Shown here in pieces: positions 11,250 through 20,863 of a stretch of DNA of 64,000 nt (its first letter is position 1; each line of letters starts with the position of its first letter). The translations under genes and the position numbers were made by a program. The notes under the pieces are model-generated. The model was not told where the DNA came from. It did not search any database and was given only the letters and a program-made list of their open reading frames with translations. Source of the stretch: Nitzschia sp. pyKryTriq1 (Eukaryota; Bacillariophyta; Bacillariophyceae; Bacillariales; Bacillariaceae); the NCBI GenBank assembly GCA_956465555.1, contig OY101117.1, forward strand, positions 1,116,001-1,180,000. The letters run 5' to 3'.

Positions 11250-11493
11250 TTTCAGCCAGCTTGGATCTCGTCTCTGGTGAACAGGCCATGCTTCTTTTCT
11301 GTCGACTGTGCAGCTTCAACGCGCCCACAACTTTGTTGAAAGTTTTCGTTCTGGGACATCTTATCGCTATCATGGAAGCCTTTTCACTTTCCGAGAATGG
11401 CGGTAGTGTCGCCAACAGCAACAACATCCAATTCCGCGAAGCGAAGTCTCTTCCGTCCCCGATACGCCCGCTTCCCAATAGAGTCTTGGTTGG
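11250..11493 (+). repeat. 244-bp direct repeat copy 1 (GH18 5' end duplicate)
   Basis: This segment repeats at 11900-12143, exactly 650 bp downstream, with one visible difference (g/a in CTGTCG/AACTG). Copy 1 reads in the same frame as the start of the GH18 gene, but then diverges and stops after three more codons at about 11506. It is therefore a detached 5' fragment. The 406 bp between the copies hold nothing I recognise. Confidence 0.85.
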
Positions 11494-11899
11494 TGGGCGA
11501 GCGTGATTTTCCGCAAGTGAAACATTTTGTGCAGCGGGTCCTGCCACGCCTTCAGTACTGTGATGACCACCCCATCGGTATATGAAGGCGCAAAGGAGCG
11601 CAGCGCGCGACTGAAGCACGATCTTATCAACCCCTGTTGCACTCGGGCACTATTGGCATTCGGCCTTCGGGTGCAAGACCGGCTCGATTTTTAATATGAC
11701 CGATGACCGAAACGACAATCGACGATGAGATCGATGATGAAAGCTCAGACGCATGCAAGCAGCAAGACAGAATTAACCCCACTAGTAGGTCTACTGTAGA
11801 GTCCGATCCTCCAGAAAACGTGTGTTTCTCGACGGTAGCCCCAGAAGCCAAATCAGAGAATGCTTCTTGATCGATCGCAATGAAGTACGCCGTTTGTTG

Positions 11900-12143
11900 T
11901 TTCAGCCAGCTTGGATCTCGTCTCTGGTGAACAGGCCATGCTTCTTTTCTGTCAACTGTGCAGCTTCAACGCGCCCACAACTTTGTTGAAAGTTTTCGTT
12001 CTGGGACATCTTATCGCTATCATGGAAGCCTTTTCACTTTCCGAGAATGGCGGTAGTGTCGCCAACAGCAACAACATCCAATTCCGCGAAGCGAAGTCTC
12101 TTCCGTCCCCGATACGCCCGCTTCCCAATAGAGTCTTGGTTGG
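11900..12143 (+). repeat. 244-bp direct repeat copy 2 (within GH18 gene)
   Basis: The second copy of the direct repeat; it includes the presumed start and leader of the intact GH18 gene. The near-identity means a recent duplication, gene conversion, or an assembly artefact. Confidence 0.85.
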
Positions 12144-13182
12144 GTACGCCACAGCTTGCGACGAAAATGTGGTCCAAGCAGTCCGCCAAGGAGTCAATGT
12201 CATCATTTGGTCCTTTATGGAACTACACAGCGTAGAGAGGCCTGGCGCCGATGGTGCTGTAGGCAGGATTGAATGGAACTCGTTGGATTTGGATTGCATC
12301 CGAGAAACCATCACTCGATTGGACAGGGAAGGCTTCAATGATACAGTACATCTCGTGTCCTTTGGTGGCTGGAATGGACCTCACCTGCATCCTAAGCTCG
12401 ATGCTACGGATTGGTTCAATCTGTGGAAAGAATCCGTTGGAGAAGTCTTTCATGGGATCGATTGGGATCTGGAAGGTCACGACGATCTGACGAGTCCGAC
12501 CAACGTCTTTTCGATGGATTGCTTGGACAAAATGGGATGCATCAGTCAACTTGCGAAGGAGGAAGGCTACATTATCGGCATGGCACCACCCCAGTCCTAT
12601 TTGGATACCGACAATTCTAACTTTTCTAGAGCGGTCAATCTGGCAGAACCGGATCGGCCGTGGCATGGCGAATTCCACTACTTTGGCGCCAACGTCTACG
12701 CCTATTTGCTGGCCAGGTACAGCGAATACATTGACTTTGTTTCGATTCAATTTTATGAAAGCTACTCTCGAGCGGCCATGAACATATATGGTCCAGAGAA
12801 GATGAAAGCGGAAACATATCTGGAATCGTACGTGAAAGATCTAGTGGCCCAAGATTCGTCGCTGTTGGTGAATTTTGAAGACGATCCCTCTACCAAACTA
12901 TCGAATCAGCGGGTTCCTCTTCCGTTATCGAAGCTCGTTCTTGGATTTGCAAATGGTTGGGCGCTAGACACGGGAGAGAAGGCTCTCTATGTGGAACCAG
13001 ATGCCATTCGAAAAGCCTACGCAAGTCTTTCCGAGGGCGGACATGAACCGCGGGGATTTATGTTTTGGGTGATTGGAGAAGAAGGGAAGAACCAAGTATT
13101 ATATGCTCCTGCCCTCAGCAGCATTCTAAAAACTCGAGGAGCTACTTCGAGCACGTCACCCAACGCAGAGGAAGAGCTTTAG
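11938..13182 (+). CDS. glycoside hydrolase family 18 (chitinase-like) protein
   Basis: A 414-aa protein from the ATG at 11938; the frame is open slightly further up, and Met at 12022 is an alternative. A hydrophobic stretch LLKVFVLGHLIAIMEAF near the N-terminus may act as a signal or anchor. The GH18 barrel starts at VLVGYATACDENVV; SFGGWNG is the usual SxGG strand. The catalytic DxDxE motif reads GIDWDLEG with Glu179 as the proton donor and Asp175/Asp177 beside it. VSIQFYES and MFWVIGEE fit later barrel strands. GH18 enzymes cut chitin or related N-acetylglucosamine chains by substrate-assisted catalysis; substrate and activity are untested here. An upstream duplicate of its 5' end is present. 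Its stop lies 24 bp from the stop of the convergent zinc-ribbon gene. Confidence 0.82.
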   Translation: MLLFCQLCSFNAPTTLLKVFVLGHLIAIMEAFSLSENGGSVANSNNIQFREAKSLPSPIRPLPNRVLVGYATACDENVVQAVRQGVNVIIWSFMELHSVERPGADGAVGRIEWNSLDLDCIRETITRLDREGFNDTVHLVSFGGWNGPHLHPKLDATDWFNLWKESVGEVFHGIDWDLEGHDDLTSPTNVFSMDCLDKMGCISQLAKEEGYIIGMAPPQSYLDTDNSNFSRAVNLAEPDRPWHGEFHYFGANVYAYLLARYSEYIDFVSIQFYESYSRAAMNIYGPEKMKAETYLESYVKDLVAQDSSLLVNFEDDPSTKLSNQRVPLPLSKLVLGFANGWALDTGEKALYVEPDAIRKAYASLSEGGHEPRGFMFWVIGEEGKNQVLYAPALSSILKTRGATSSTSPNAEEEL

Positions 13183-13206
13183 ATCTAAACCATGAAAGAT
13201 ATTTAT

Positions 13207-14154
13207 TCAACCTTCTTCATTCCACATCTTGCCGCACTCATTGCATTGATAGCGCGAGACGACTTCACTGCCTCGGTCCTTCATACCCCATGTTTCTCCT
13301 TTCTTCAAGTCCTGATTTCGACTGGTGATAGTGCCAAACGCTCGGACATTTTTGCTCCCACACGAACAGGCCGGTGTATCCTCCATCAACCTGGCGGCTT
13401 CCTCTCCCTCTTTTGCGTCTACATCCTTGGTATTAGGGTCCATAGCAAGGTTCCAGATTGACTTTTTCGAAGATTTGCGTCGCTGATACACGCTTCCCGT
13501 TCCGAAAGGGTTCGCAGTAGCAAAGGAGGATGAGGAGGATTCTCTGTTGGTTGGTCCTGCCGCCATCTGATTCATTCGAGCAATTTGGGCTTGCTGTAAC
13601 CTAGCTTGTTCTTTCTGAGTTCGCAACAATCGCTCTGGAAGAGGGACACTTCTTAAGAAACCACCATCAGAACGATCCCCTTCCTTTTTCTTTTCTGATT
13701 CGGGTTTTGGTGCTTTCAGTCCTCGATGAGCCATGCGTCGTGGTGCTAGCCCCGATCCACTGTGCAACATCGCCAGTGGATCACTTTTTTGTTTGGAAAA
13801 TGCTCGCTCGGATTCTGCTTGAAGCTGTTTCTGAAGATCCACATATGCCTCGCTGAATAGCTGCTGCATGGGAGTCAATTGCTCGTCCAGTTGCTCTTGG
13901 TCGCAAACCGACGCGTACTTGGCTGGGTCTTGCCGCACTGCCGAGGTAGTGTAGTAGCAGGCCAGACAGTAGGGAGTCGGAGCGCGTTTCTTGCGAAGTA
14001 AGACCGGCAGTTTTACCGATACCGCTGCAGGTACCTGACCGCAAAAGCTACAATTCAATGCTTCATCGCTTTGTGCGGGATGAGCGTCTGACCGCGGACG
14101 TTTTCGTGTGGGGTTGGACGACGAGCCTCTCCGTACCGCGGATGCCGGTATCAT
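13207..14154 (-). CDS. zinc-ribbon protein with two Cys clusters
   Basis: A 315-aa intronless protein. Near the N-terminus, CSFCG and YCLACYY form one CxxC/CxxC cluster (about residues 35-66). The C-terminus carries ACSCGSKNVRAFG and YQCNECGKMW, spaced like the TFIIS/RNA-polymerase type C-terminal zinc ribbon. Between them lies a charged, Gln-rich helical and Ser-rich linker. The TFIIS-like ribbon suggests a nuclear role in transcription, but I cannot name the orthologue. The start is the first ATG. It is convergent with the GH18 gene and divergent from the BTB gene. Confidence 0.65.
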   Translation of the reverse strand: MIPASAVRRGSSSNPTRKRPRSDAHPAQSDEALNCSFCGQVPAAVSVKLPVLLRKKRAPTPYCLACYYTTSAVRQDPAKYASVCDQEQLDEQLTPMQQLFSEAYVDLQKQLQAESERAFSKQKSDPLAMLHSGSGLAPRRMAHRGLKAPKPESEKKKEGDRSDGGFLRSVPLPERLLRTQKEQARLQQAQIARMNQMAAGPTNRESSSSSFATANPFGTGSVYQRRKSSKKSIWNLAMDPNTKDVDAKEGEEAARLMEDTPACSCGSKNVRAFGTITSRNQDLKKGETWGMKDRGSEVVSRYQCNECGKMWNEEG

Positions 14155-14942
14155 TACTATTATTTGTCACTGATGATGATTCCCTTTTGCGATCGACTTT
14201 GCGACTGCGGATCCTATGTCCTATGTCGGCGTGAAAAAAAATGGCGACGCTTTTCGCTTTTGGTTGTAATTAGTGATGGCAAGTGGCAAGTTGCAAGTTG
14301 CAAGTTGCAGGTTCAAAGTTGCAATACGGTATTATCGATCCCGCGCATCACGGTGATAGATGTTTCGTAGATATGTTATTGTAGCGCAGCGTACAGTAGG
14401 CGGATGACGAGCAGAACGAAAACTAAGTCCGTACACGTGTACGTGTACCTCATCGTACCTGGTACGCAGTACCGGTACCGGTACCGGTACCGTACTCGTA
14501 CCGCTAATGCGCTGGGCCTGCTTTTTCCTGCATGCATGCGAACCCCTCAATTTCGGAGAATCATTTGGATTATCTGCCCTAAATGTTGTTAGATTCGGCT
14601 TCGCGTCCCGCCTATATAATATGATGTTGTTATGGTGAAACAGGGACATTCGGGGTTTTTATCGATGGTCATTGCTGTGGGGCTTAGATCTTCAATTTCC
14701 GATGGGCGAGGATTGCTACAGTACCAGTACCGTAGCTCTTGTACTCGCATCTCTGCTCCACACGCACGTGATACGCAGCATTCTACGACCACAACCACGA
14801 GGATGAAAGAGCAAAAAGCAAAAAGAATGGTTCGCCCACATCTTTGCCTTCTCGATCATCAATCACCATCTCTCGTCATCACAAAAAACAATCTGCCCCC
14901 TCCTCACCCACCAAAGGAAACTAGTTGCTCGTACCACCTACC
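14155..14942. promoter_or_regulatory. divergent intergenic region (zinc-ribbon / BTB)
   Basis: 788 bp between divergent starts. It holds a short tandem AAGTTGC repeat at about 14280-14312, a strong GTAC/CCGG cluster at 14431-14503 and a weaker one at 14709-14745. A TATATAATATG stretch lies near 14612. No gene was recognised. Confidence 0.45.
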
Positions 14943-16112
14943 ATGGCGTCAGTCGAGCAACAAGCAAACGGAGGACCCTACGTCCATCTTGGTCTTTCTT
15001 TCCATCTGCAGGAATCCACTACCAAGTTTGATTATACGTTTGATGAGGATGCATCCTCATTAGGAAGCAGCGTCAAGAGCGGCCTTCGAAACAGTCTACA
15101 TTCATCGTATGACTTTCAAGATGTTGAGGAACTTGATGACTGTAGTACTTCAGGATCAGATGATGAATTTGGTTGTGATGTTTCCGATCGTTCTGTCTCG
15201 TGGCGTCAAGACCCAAAAGAAAGCCACAGCGATTGGACCATGACAGTAGAAAGCGTGCCAGATGGAACTATCACAGAGTATCATGTTCACAAGCACATGC
15301 TTGCAGAAGGATTTAAAAAGAGCGAATTCTTCGCTGGCTTATTCAATCTCTCGAAAGAGAAAAAGGTCGCGAACGATGGTTCTTCGACCACCAAAGTCCA
15401 CGCAAATGCCGCAAGCCTCGTCCCCGACATGCTGGACTTCTTGTATTCATCGACCGATGATTTGAAGATCTCCACAGAGACAGCAGTGGGCTTGCGTCAT
15501 TTATCAGAGTTTTTTGGTATCCGGGCACTTGCCAGAAGGACTGTCACGTTCATTTACGAAGATCTCTGTATTGACAACGTGCGATTGTATCTATTGTGTG
15601 CCGCCGCCTTTGATGACCTTCAAACACAAAAGCTGTGCGCCCAGACCTGTGCAGAAAACCTTGAACGCATCGATCCTTACTCAGACCTTTTGTCCGAAAT
15701 GGATCCCAGCTTCTTACTCGATGTCATCTCATGCCAAACCATGGACCGGCGTCGATTGAGCCCACACATGAGCAAGCTTGTTTCTGTCTACTGTGAGTTG
15801 TGTGGGGACGTGCTCGATGGGACTGTCTTCGAAGAGCTGACCACAGTAGAATATCTCCCAATAGTCAGTGAGGAGTGCGCAATTGACCTGATGTTACTCG
15901 AAGATCAGTTGGTCGAAGAGGCAAGCGATGAAAGGCCGGGATTGACATACTTGCAAAAACGCTGCGTGACGGCGCTTGTACCACATATGGACTACAAGAA
16001 GTGCTCCGACAAGAATGAGCAACAACGTGCGCTAAAGAAGAAGATGGAGTTCCTACCGAAAAAGATCCTGATTGAATTACTATCTCGATCTTTGTGCATC
16101 TCATCCTCATAG
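14943..16112 (+). CDS. BTB/POZ domain protein
   Basis: A 389-aa protein from the ATG at 14943; the frame upstream lacks an ATG in good position. An acidic, Ser-rich N-terminus precedes a BTB-like fold at about residues 98-215. Key stretches are DWTMTVESV, the YHVHKHMLAEG turn (the HK...L core of BTB), KSEFFAGLF, and ASLVPDMLDFLYSS. Helices resembling a BACK region follow. BTB proteins pair up and often act as Cullin-3 adaptors. No kelch or zinc-finger partner domain is present, so the target is unknown. Many algal genomes carry large families of such proteins. Confidence 0.65.
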   Translation: MASVEQQANGGPYVHLGLSFHLQESTTKFDYTFDEDASSLGSSVKSGLRNSLHSSYDFQDVEELDDCSTSGSDDEFGCDVSDRSVSWRQDPKESHSDWTMTVESVPDGTITEYHVHKHMLAEGFKKSEFFAGLFNLSKEKKVANDGSSTTKVHANAASLVPDMLDFLYSSTDDLKISTETAVGLRHLSEFFGIRALARRTVTFIYEDLCIDNVRLYLLCAAAFDDLQTQKLCAQTCAENLERIDPYSDLLSEMDPSFLLDVISCQTMDRRRLSPHMSKLVSVYCELCGDVLDGTVFEELTTVEYLPIVSEECAIDLMLLEDQLVEEASDERPGLTYLQKRCVTALVPHMDYKKCSDKNEQQRALKKKMEFLPKKILIELLSRSLCISSS

Positions 16113-16229
16113 CATCTCGGGTGCACTGCAATATCAGATGATAAACCAGGAGTAACTTTTAAAACTGCCGCATCTCGATATAATGTATTTTCAACACAAC
16201 TTCCAACTTGTAACATGAACAAGATCATA

Positions 16230-17819
16230 TCATCGCACAATGCTCTGCCCATTCGATCTGATAACCTTACTGTACCACACTGCAGATGACTTTGGGGTAC
16301 GTATTTGCGTTTCAAAGTCCACAAAACAAATCCCAAAACGCCGCGTGTATCCGTATTCCCATTCGAAATTATCAAGTAGACTCCATGCAAAATATCCTTC
16401 CAGTTTCGCACCCATTTCAATTGCTTCGGCACAGGCACGCAAATAACCTTCGAAGTATTCTCTCCTCTCGTCATCACGAAGCGCTGTTGCCAAATCTGGT
16501 TCATCCTCAGAAGTACCGTTTTCAGTCATGACTATAGGTATTCCTTGATACCTGTCGGAAAGCCAGAGCAGCAACTCTCGGCATCCGTTCGGGTTTGTAC
16601 TCCAACCCATAAAGTTCTTGGGCCATGAAGGGTCGCTAGAAAATTCTACATTCATATCCGTCCAGTATCCTCCATATGTGGGTTGAGATTTCGGTACAGA
16701 CGCATAAAGCGTGGAATAATGATTCAGCCCCAGAAAGTCTGTCGATCCGATCAGCTCCCTCCGTTCTGCATCCGTGAAACGTGGGAGACGATCCTTCAAA
16801 ATATCCTGCATCTCGTGAGGATAGTCACCAAAAAAGAAAGGGTCTGCAAACCACGCGTATTGGAAAATCATGGCACGATCAGCAGCATCCATATCAGCTT
16901 GTGCCTTAGATTTGGGGTATCGAAAGTCGCCAGAATTAGCAATCCCAACCTTCCCCTTTTGGGTCCAAGCAAAATCTTTTTGATAAATGCTAGCAGCCCG
17001 AGCATGGGCCAAAATCAAGTGATGACCCGCTTTATAGACATCAATGGTTGGATTATCTGTCTTTCCTGGCGCCTTGGTACCATCTTGGTATCCTTGAACT
17101 GCAACCGTCCAAGCCTCGTTCACAGTGATCCAATTTTTTACTCGATCTCCGAATGCCTTGTAGCATGTTCGGGCGTATTCCCCAAAGTCGTCGACAATCT
17201 TTGGGCCCAGCCATCCTCCATACTCATCTTCCAAGGCCTGTGGTAAATCCCAGTGATACAAGGTCACCCATGGCTCAATGTCATGCTCCAAAAGCGTCGT
17301 GATCAGGTGATTGTAAAATGCAATGCCGGCCAGATTGACTTCCCCCGATCCGTCTGGGTAAATCCTCGGCCACGATATGGAGAAGCGATAGGCCTTGAGT
17401 CCAAGTTGTTTCATCAGCTTGACATCTTCGTCGACGCGGTGATAGTGATCGCAAGCTTCTTTTCCCGAGCTTCCATCTGCAATATTCCCCTTCACATCGC
17501 AATAAGTATCCCAGATAGACACACCCCGGCCGCCTTCGTCCACAGCGCCTTCAATTTGATACGAAGATGTCGCTGCCCCCCAAATAAAATTATCAGGAAA
17601 GGAATGGAAATTTTGCCTCTTTCGCCGAGATTCGGTACCATAAACCAGTGCGATACAAATAATGCTGAGGAGTACGATGATGGAAATACACATTCGTCTC
17701 AAGGAACATGATCGTAAATAATATGTCATTGGTTCGGACCAGTATGCATTGTACCGGGACGAGCTTTCAGAAATTTGATCATCCTCTGGTAGAAGCTTGG
17801 TATCTTCGTTTGCCCTCAT
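16230..17819 (-). CDS. glycoside hydrolase family 1 beta-glucosidase, membrane anchored
   Basis: A 529-aa intronless protein. A cytosolic tail of about 42 residues precedes one hydrophobic helix (about 43-60, CISIIVLLSIICIALVYG), so it looks like a type II membrane or signal-anchored protein. The GH1 barrel begins with FPDNFIWGAATSSYQIEGA. The acid/base Glu is in ITVNEAW (about residue 235, family TxNEP). The nucleophile is in VMTENGTS (about residue 433). HWDLPQAL, FRFSISWPRIYP-like and WSLLDNFEWEYGY motifs are intact. It should release glucose from beta-glucosides such as laminarin-derived oligomers; the substrate is inferred only. It is convergent with the BTB gene (117 bp apart). Confidence 0.93.
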   Translation of the reverse strand: MRANEDTKLLPEDDQISESSSRYNAYWSEPMTYYLRSCSLRRMCISIIVLLSIICIALVYGTESRRKRQNFHSFPDNFIWGAATSSYQIEGAVDEGGRGVSIWDTYCDVKGNIADGSSGKEACDHYHRVDEDVKLMKQLGLKAYRFSISWPRIYPDGSGEVNLAGIAFYNHLITTLLEHDIEPWVTLYHWDLPQALEDEYGGWLGPKIVDDFGEYARTCYKAFGDRVKNWITVNEAWTVAVQGYQDGTKAPGKTDNPTIDVYKAGHHLILAHARAASIYQKDFAWTQKGKVGIANSGDFRYPKSKAQADMDAADRAMIFQYAWFADPFFFGDYPHEMQDILKDRLPRFTDAERRELIGSTDFLGLNHYSTLYASVPKSQPTYGGYWTDMNVEFSSDPSWPKNFMGWSTNPNGCRELLLWLSDRYQGIPIVMTENGTSEDEPDLATALRDDERREYFEGYLRACAEAIEMGAKLEGYFAWSLLDNFEWEYGYTRRFGICFVDFETQIRTPKSSAVWYSKVIRSNGQSIVR

Positions 17820-18589
17820 GTTCGAGCTGATCAGTCCTTGATGCGATTATTGCTTCAAAGTAGGCTAAGTCAAGAGCAGTCTGGTATGTAGTGCCGATGT
17901 CTAGAGTCTCCAATGTTTTGGTTGCTAAACGTATGCAATACGAAACGACGTTGTGAGTTGGATGGAAAAGGTGCCAAGACATCAAAACACACAACACACG
18001 ACGACCCCTCCCCGCCATAAAAGATACGATTTTCGATCCATTCGAATACTAAGGCTCATGGTCCGTCCTTCACTACGAGTAGACGGTAAAATCCTTGGTA
18101 AATGATGTGCGTCTCCGACCCTGCCTCTCCGACACCCGACCTACATACAGTACGCCGCCGTCTTCTCGCTGAAGGATGATGATGCCGCATGCCGCACCGT
18201 CGATGATGTCACGTGATGTCACAATACCGTCAGGGGTCCATAGCGCGAAGAGCTCTTCGCGCGCTATGGACCCCTGAATACCGTAATACCGCTACGTACC
18301 GGTACCGGTACCGGTACAGTACCAGTAGTCGTACAGTACCAGTAGTCGTACGGTACCAGTACTCTTCGTAGCGTTCCCACGAAGATGACGAAGATCTTTC
18401 CACCGTGTCCATCAGTTTGAAGTTTGCTATGCAAGAACAGTCTCCGCTTTCTTGGGATAGGTGTCGTTGACATTAATATCATTATTATTGTTGAACGTTT
18501 ATATTCTGATCTCATTCGAAGTTATTCGTTTCTCGTCGGCCGTATCATACGAACTATCACCTGACATCTGATCTCTGACTTTCGTCCCG
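17820..18589. promoter_or_regulatory. divergent intergenic region (GH1 / carboxypeptidase)
   Basis: 770 bp between divergent starts. It contains a TGTCACGTGATGTCAC stretch near 18207-18222 with a CACGTG core, the 46-bp palindrome described separately, and a GTAC/CCGG cluster at 18293-18363. Confidence 0.45.
18223..18284. mobile_element. 46-bp palindrome with 8-bp flanking repeats (hAT-like mini-MITE)
   Basis: Positions 18231-18276 form a near-perfect inverted repeat: the left end CAGGGGTCCATAGCGCG pairs with the right end CGCGCTATGGACCCCTG, with a two-base excess near the centre. The 8-bp sequence AATACCGT stands immediately on both sides (18223-18230 and 18277-18284). An 8-bp target duplication and a CAGGGG terminus are hallmarks of hAT DNA transposons. 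The element is far too short to code for anything and would be a minimal non-autonomous relic. Confidence 0.6.
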
Positions 18590-20347
18590 ATGACATTCCT
18601 TTCCTTCCCCAAGTTAGTGCTGGCCGCTTGCGTGGTTCTGGCACATCCGATCATGGGACGAACAAGACATTCAGAGCCACCGATACGTCATCCATCGGAT
18701 TTCTTGGTTCAGGGACTAGAGGAATTGGAGCCTGCCTTTCAGGATTTTGATGGGACCATGTTCGCCGGGCGTTTACCTATTGACTTGCCGGAAGATTATT
18801 CGGAGGACAAACCGCCGACCGGGGAGTATATGTTTTGGCTGTTTCAGCCCACTAACGCGACTGCCATGGATACGTTGACAATTTGGCTAAATGGCGGCCC
18901 AGGATGCTCCAGTTTCTTCGCAGGAGTCATGTTTGAATGCGCTCCCGTCACAACTCGTCATCATCCCGCTGGATATCCAAAATCTAGTTTCGACGAACCG
19001 CTGGTGGCCAATGAGTTTGCCTGGACCAAGGCGACCAACATGCTGTTTGTGGAGCAACCGGGGGGTGTCGGCTTTAGTTCGGGTCCCACCCCCAACACTG
19101 AATACGATTTGAGCGAGAACTTTTACAACTTTCTGGTTAACTTTTACGAAACTTTTGAAGAGTTTCAAACGAAGCGTCTCTTCATCTTTGGGGAGTCATA
19201 TGCCGGTTATTACGTGCCCAGTATTGCGCATAAGATTCATCGAGAAAACAAATATGGCTCGTATCGTCATATCCCTTTGACGGGACTTGGTCTTGGAAAT
19301 GCCTGGATGGATGCGCTGTATCAAGGTCCAACAGTGATTGACTACGCTTGGTGGCATGGTATGATCGACTCTCCGACAAGGGACGGTTTGCACGATATCT
19401 GGGAGCAATGTGAGACGGGTGGAGACGATTTAAGAAAGCCCTTCCATCCATTTACTATTCCGGATGAATGTGGCGTCGTAGAAGCTACGCTGAAGGCTGC
19501 GGGGGCTGGAATTTTCCCCGACATGTCCCCCAATACCTATGATGTCACGACATGGGACACGTACCCGGTTCTATTCGACAAGAACTCCACAATCTTGCAG
19601 TTCTACAATAACCCAAAGGTTAAGGAAATTCTGCACGCACCAATAGATGTCGAGTTCCAGGGCTGCATTCCTGGCGCTGGGCGCCGCCGCCGGCGAATGG
19701 AAAAACAAGAAACAACGAATCTGCTGCCTGGGGAGCTACTGCTCGCACACGACAAACCTGACACTGTCGTTCCGTACGTTGCCGAGTTGTTGGACGATGC
19801 AGGTATTCGCGTGTTAGTCTATAATGGAGATCGTGATCTTAGCTGCAATGCACCAGGATCAGAAATGTTGCTCGATGGCATGAGGTGGCATGGAGAGTCG
19901 GACTGGAAGAAGGCACCACGAGGTCTCTGGATGGTGGATGGTAGGCCATCGGGGTATTCACGATCCTACGACAATCTAGATTTTTTGGTCGTGTCTAACT
20001 CGGGCCACCTAGTGCCGAACAACCGTCCCGTCGAAGCACTTGATCTAATCACGAGATTTGTGACCGACACGAAATTCAACGACGTGACGCTTCCCAAGTT
20101 CAAACTGCCTGAAACCAAGCGCAATCACGTGGAGCGACCCACCCCTCCAGGTCGCCATGATGACTGGGCCTTCTTTCATGCTGTGTTGCTAGTGGTTGTG
20201 GCGATTGTGTGTTTCTTCAGTGGAGTGCTAGCAGCTTCTCGGATACCAGGATGGGGAAACAACAGGGGTTATACCTCAATCGTAAATAGTGCTGCGCACG
20301 AGGAGCGCAATGGCACCAGTAATGATCGGGATTTCTATCGCCCATAG
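18590..20347 (+). CDS. serine carboxypeptidase (S10), membrane anchored, copy 1
   Basis: A 585-aa intronless protein. Residues 1-23 form a signal peptide (KLVLAACVVLAHPIMG). GGPGCSSFF carries the oxyanion hole; GESYAGYYVPS holds the nucleophile Ser203. NGDRDLSC provides the Asp region and SNSGHLVPNN the His. Near the C-terminus a hydrophobic helix (AVLLVVVAIVCFFSGVLAA) gives a single-pass Kex1-like layout, lumenal domain first. Such enzymes trim C-terminal residues in the secretory pathway or vacuole. It is closely related to the next gene, in the same orientation, which has two introns that this copy lacks. Confidence 0.93.
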   Translation: MTFLSFPKLVLAACVVLAHPIMGRTRHSEPPIRHPSDFLVQGLEELEPAFQDFDGTMFAGRLPIDLPEDYSEDKPPTGEYMFWLFQPTNATAMDTLTIWLNGGPGCSSFFAGVMFECAPVTTRHHPAGYPKSSFDEPLVANEFAWTKATNMLFVEQPGGVGFSSGPTPNTEYDLSENFYNFLVNFYETFEEFQTKRLFIFGESYAGYYVPSIAHKIHRENKYGSYRHIPLTGLGLGNAWMDALYQGPTVIDYAWWHGMIDSPTRDGLHDIWEQCETGGDDLRKPFHPFTIPDECGVVEATLKAAGAGIFPDMSPNTYDVTTWDTYPVLFDKNSTILQFYNNPKVKEILHAPIDVEFQGCIPGAGRRRRRMEKQETTNLLPGELLLAHDKPDTVVPYVAELLDDAGIRVLVYNGDRDLSCNAPGSEMLLDGMRWHGESDWKKAPRGLWMVDGRPSGYSRSYDNLDFLVVSNSGHLVPNNRPVEALDLITRFVTDTKFNDVTLPKFKLPETKRNHVERPTPPGRHDDWAFFHAVLLVVVAIVCFFSGVLAASRIPGWGNNRGYTSIVNSAAHEERNGTSNDRDFYRP

Positions 20348-20863
20348 CGAAAGATGAGGGAATCAAATACAAATCCACTCCACTCTCTAGAGATTTCTCT
20401 AGAGACTACCAGGGGTAGAACATGTCTACAACTCTACTCCTAGCTAGCTAGTAACTTTTAACAGACGCAACAAAAAGGGAAGGAAAGTTGCAAGGTAGAT
20501 GCATACCGGTACAGTACTCGTACGCATGCACTGGTACATGGCATGGAGATGCCGCTTGATTGTTCCTTGAAATCATGCAGTTTCGTGGTGGATTTCCTGG
20601 TTGTCATGGTGATTTTGAAACAATATGCCCTCCTCCAATCAATCCTACGTGCTGTGGAACTTATTCCGCCTGCGCTTGAACCGTGATAAGGAATCGGGCG
20701 AACCATCGTGTCAACGGCCACAAAGATCCCATCCGTCCGCAAAAGCGCAGGAGCGACCGACAACTGACAACCAATAACTTGAAAGGAGATCACAATACTC
20801 GGTATCGTGGTACAGCCACAGGGCCCTACGGTACTTAATCATCTGTGGCTATCCTTATCGAGC
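20348..20863. other. intergenic region between the two carboxypeptidase genes
   Basis: 516 bp. Just after copy 1 there is CTCTAGAGATTTCTCTAGAGA-type sequence near 20382-20405, and a GTAC cluster at 20503-20540. A 111-codon minus-strand frame (20458-20793) shows no domain and is not called. Confidence 0.45.

Noticed and set aside
20458-20793. 111-aa minus-strand frame between the carboxypeptidase genes
   Set aside because: It has no domain and spans a GTAC cluster.
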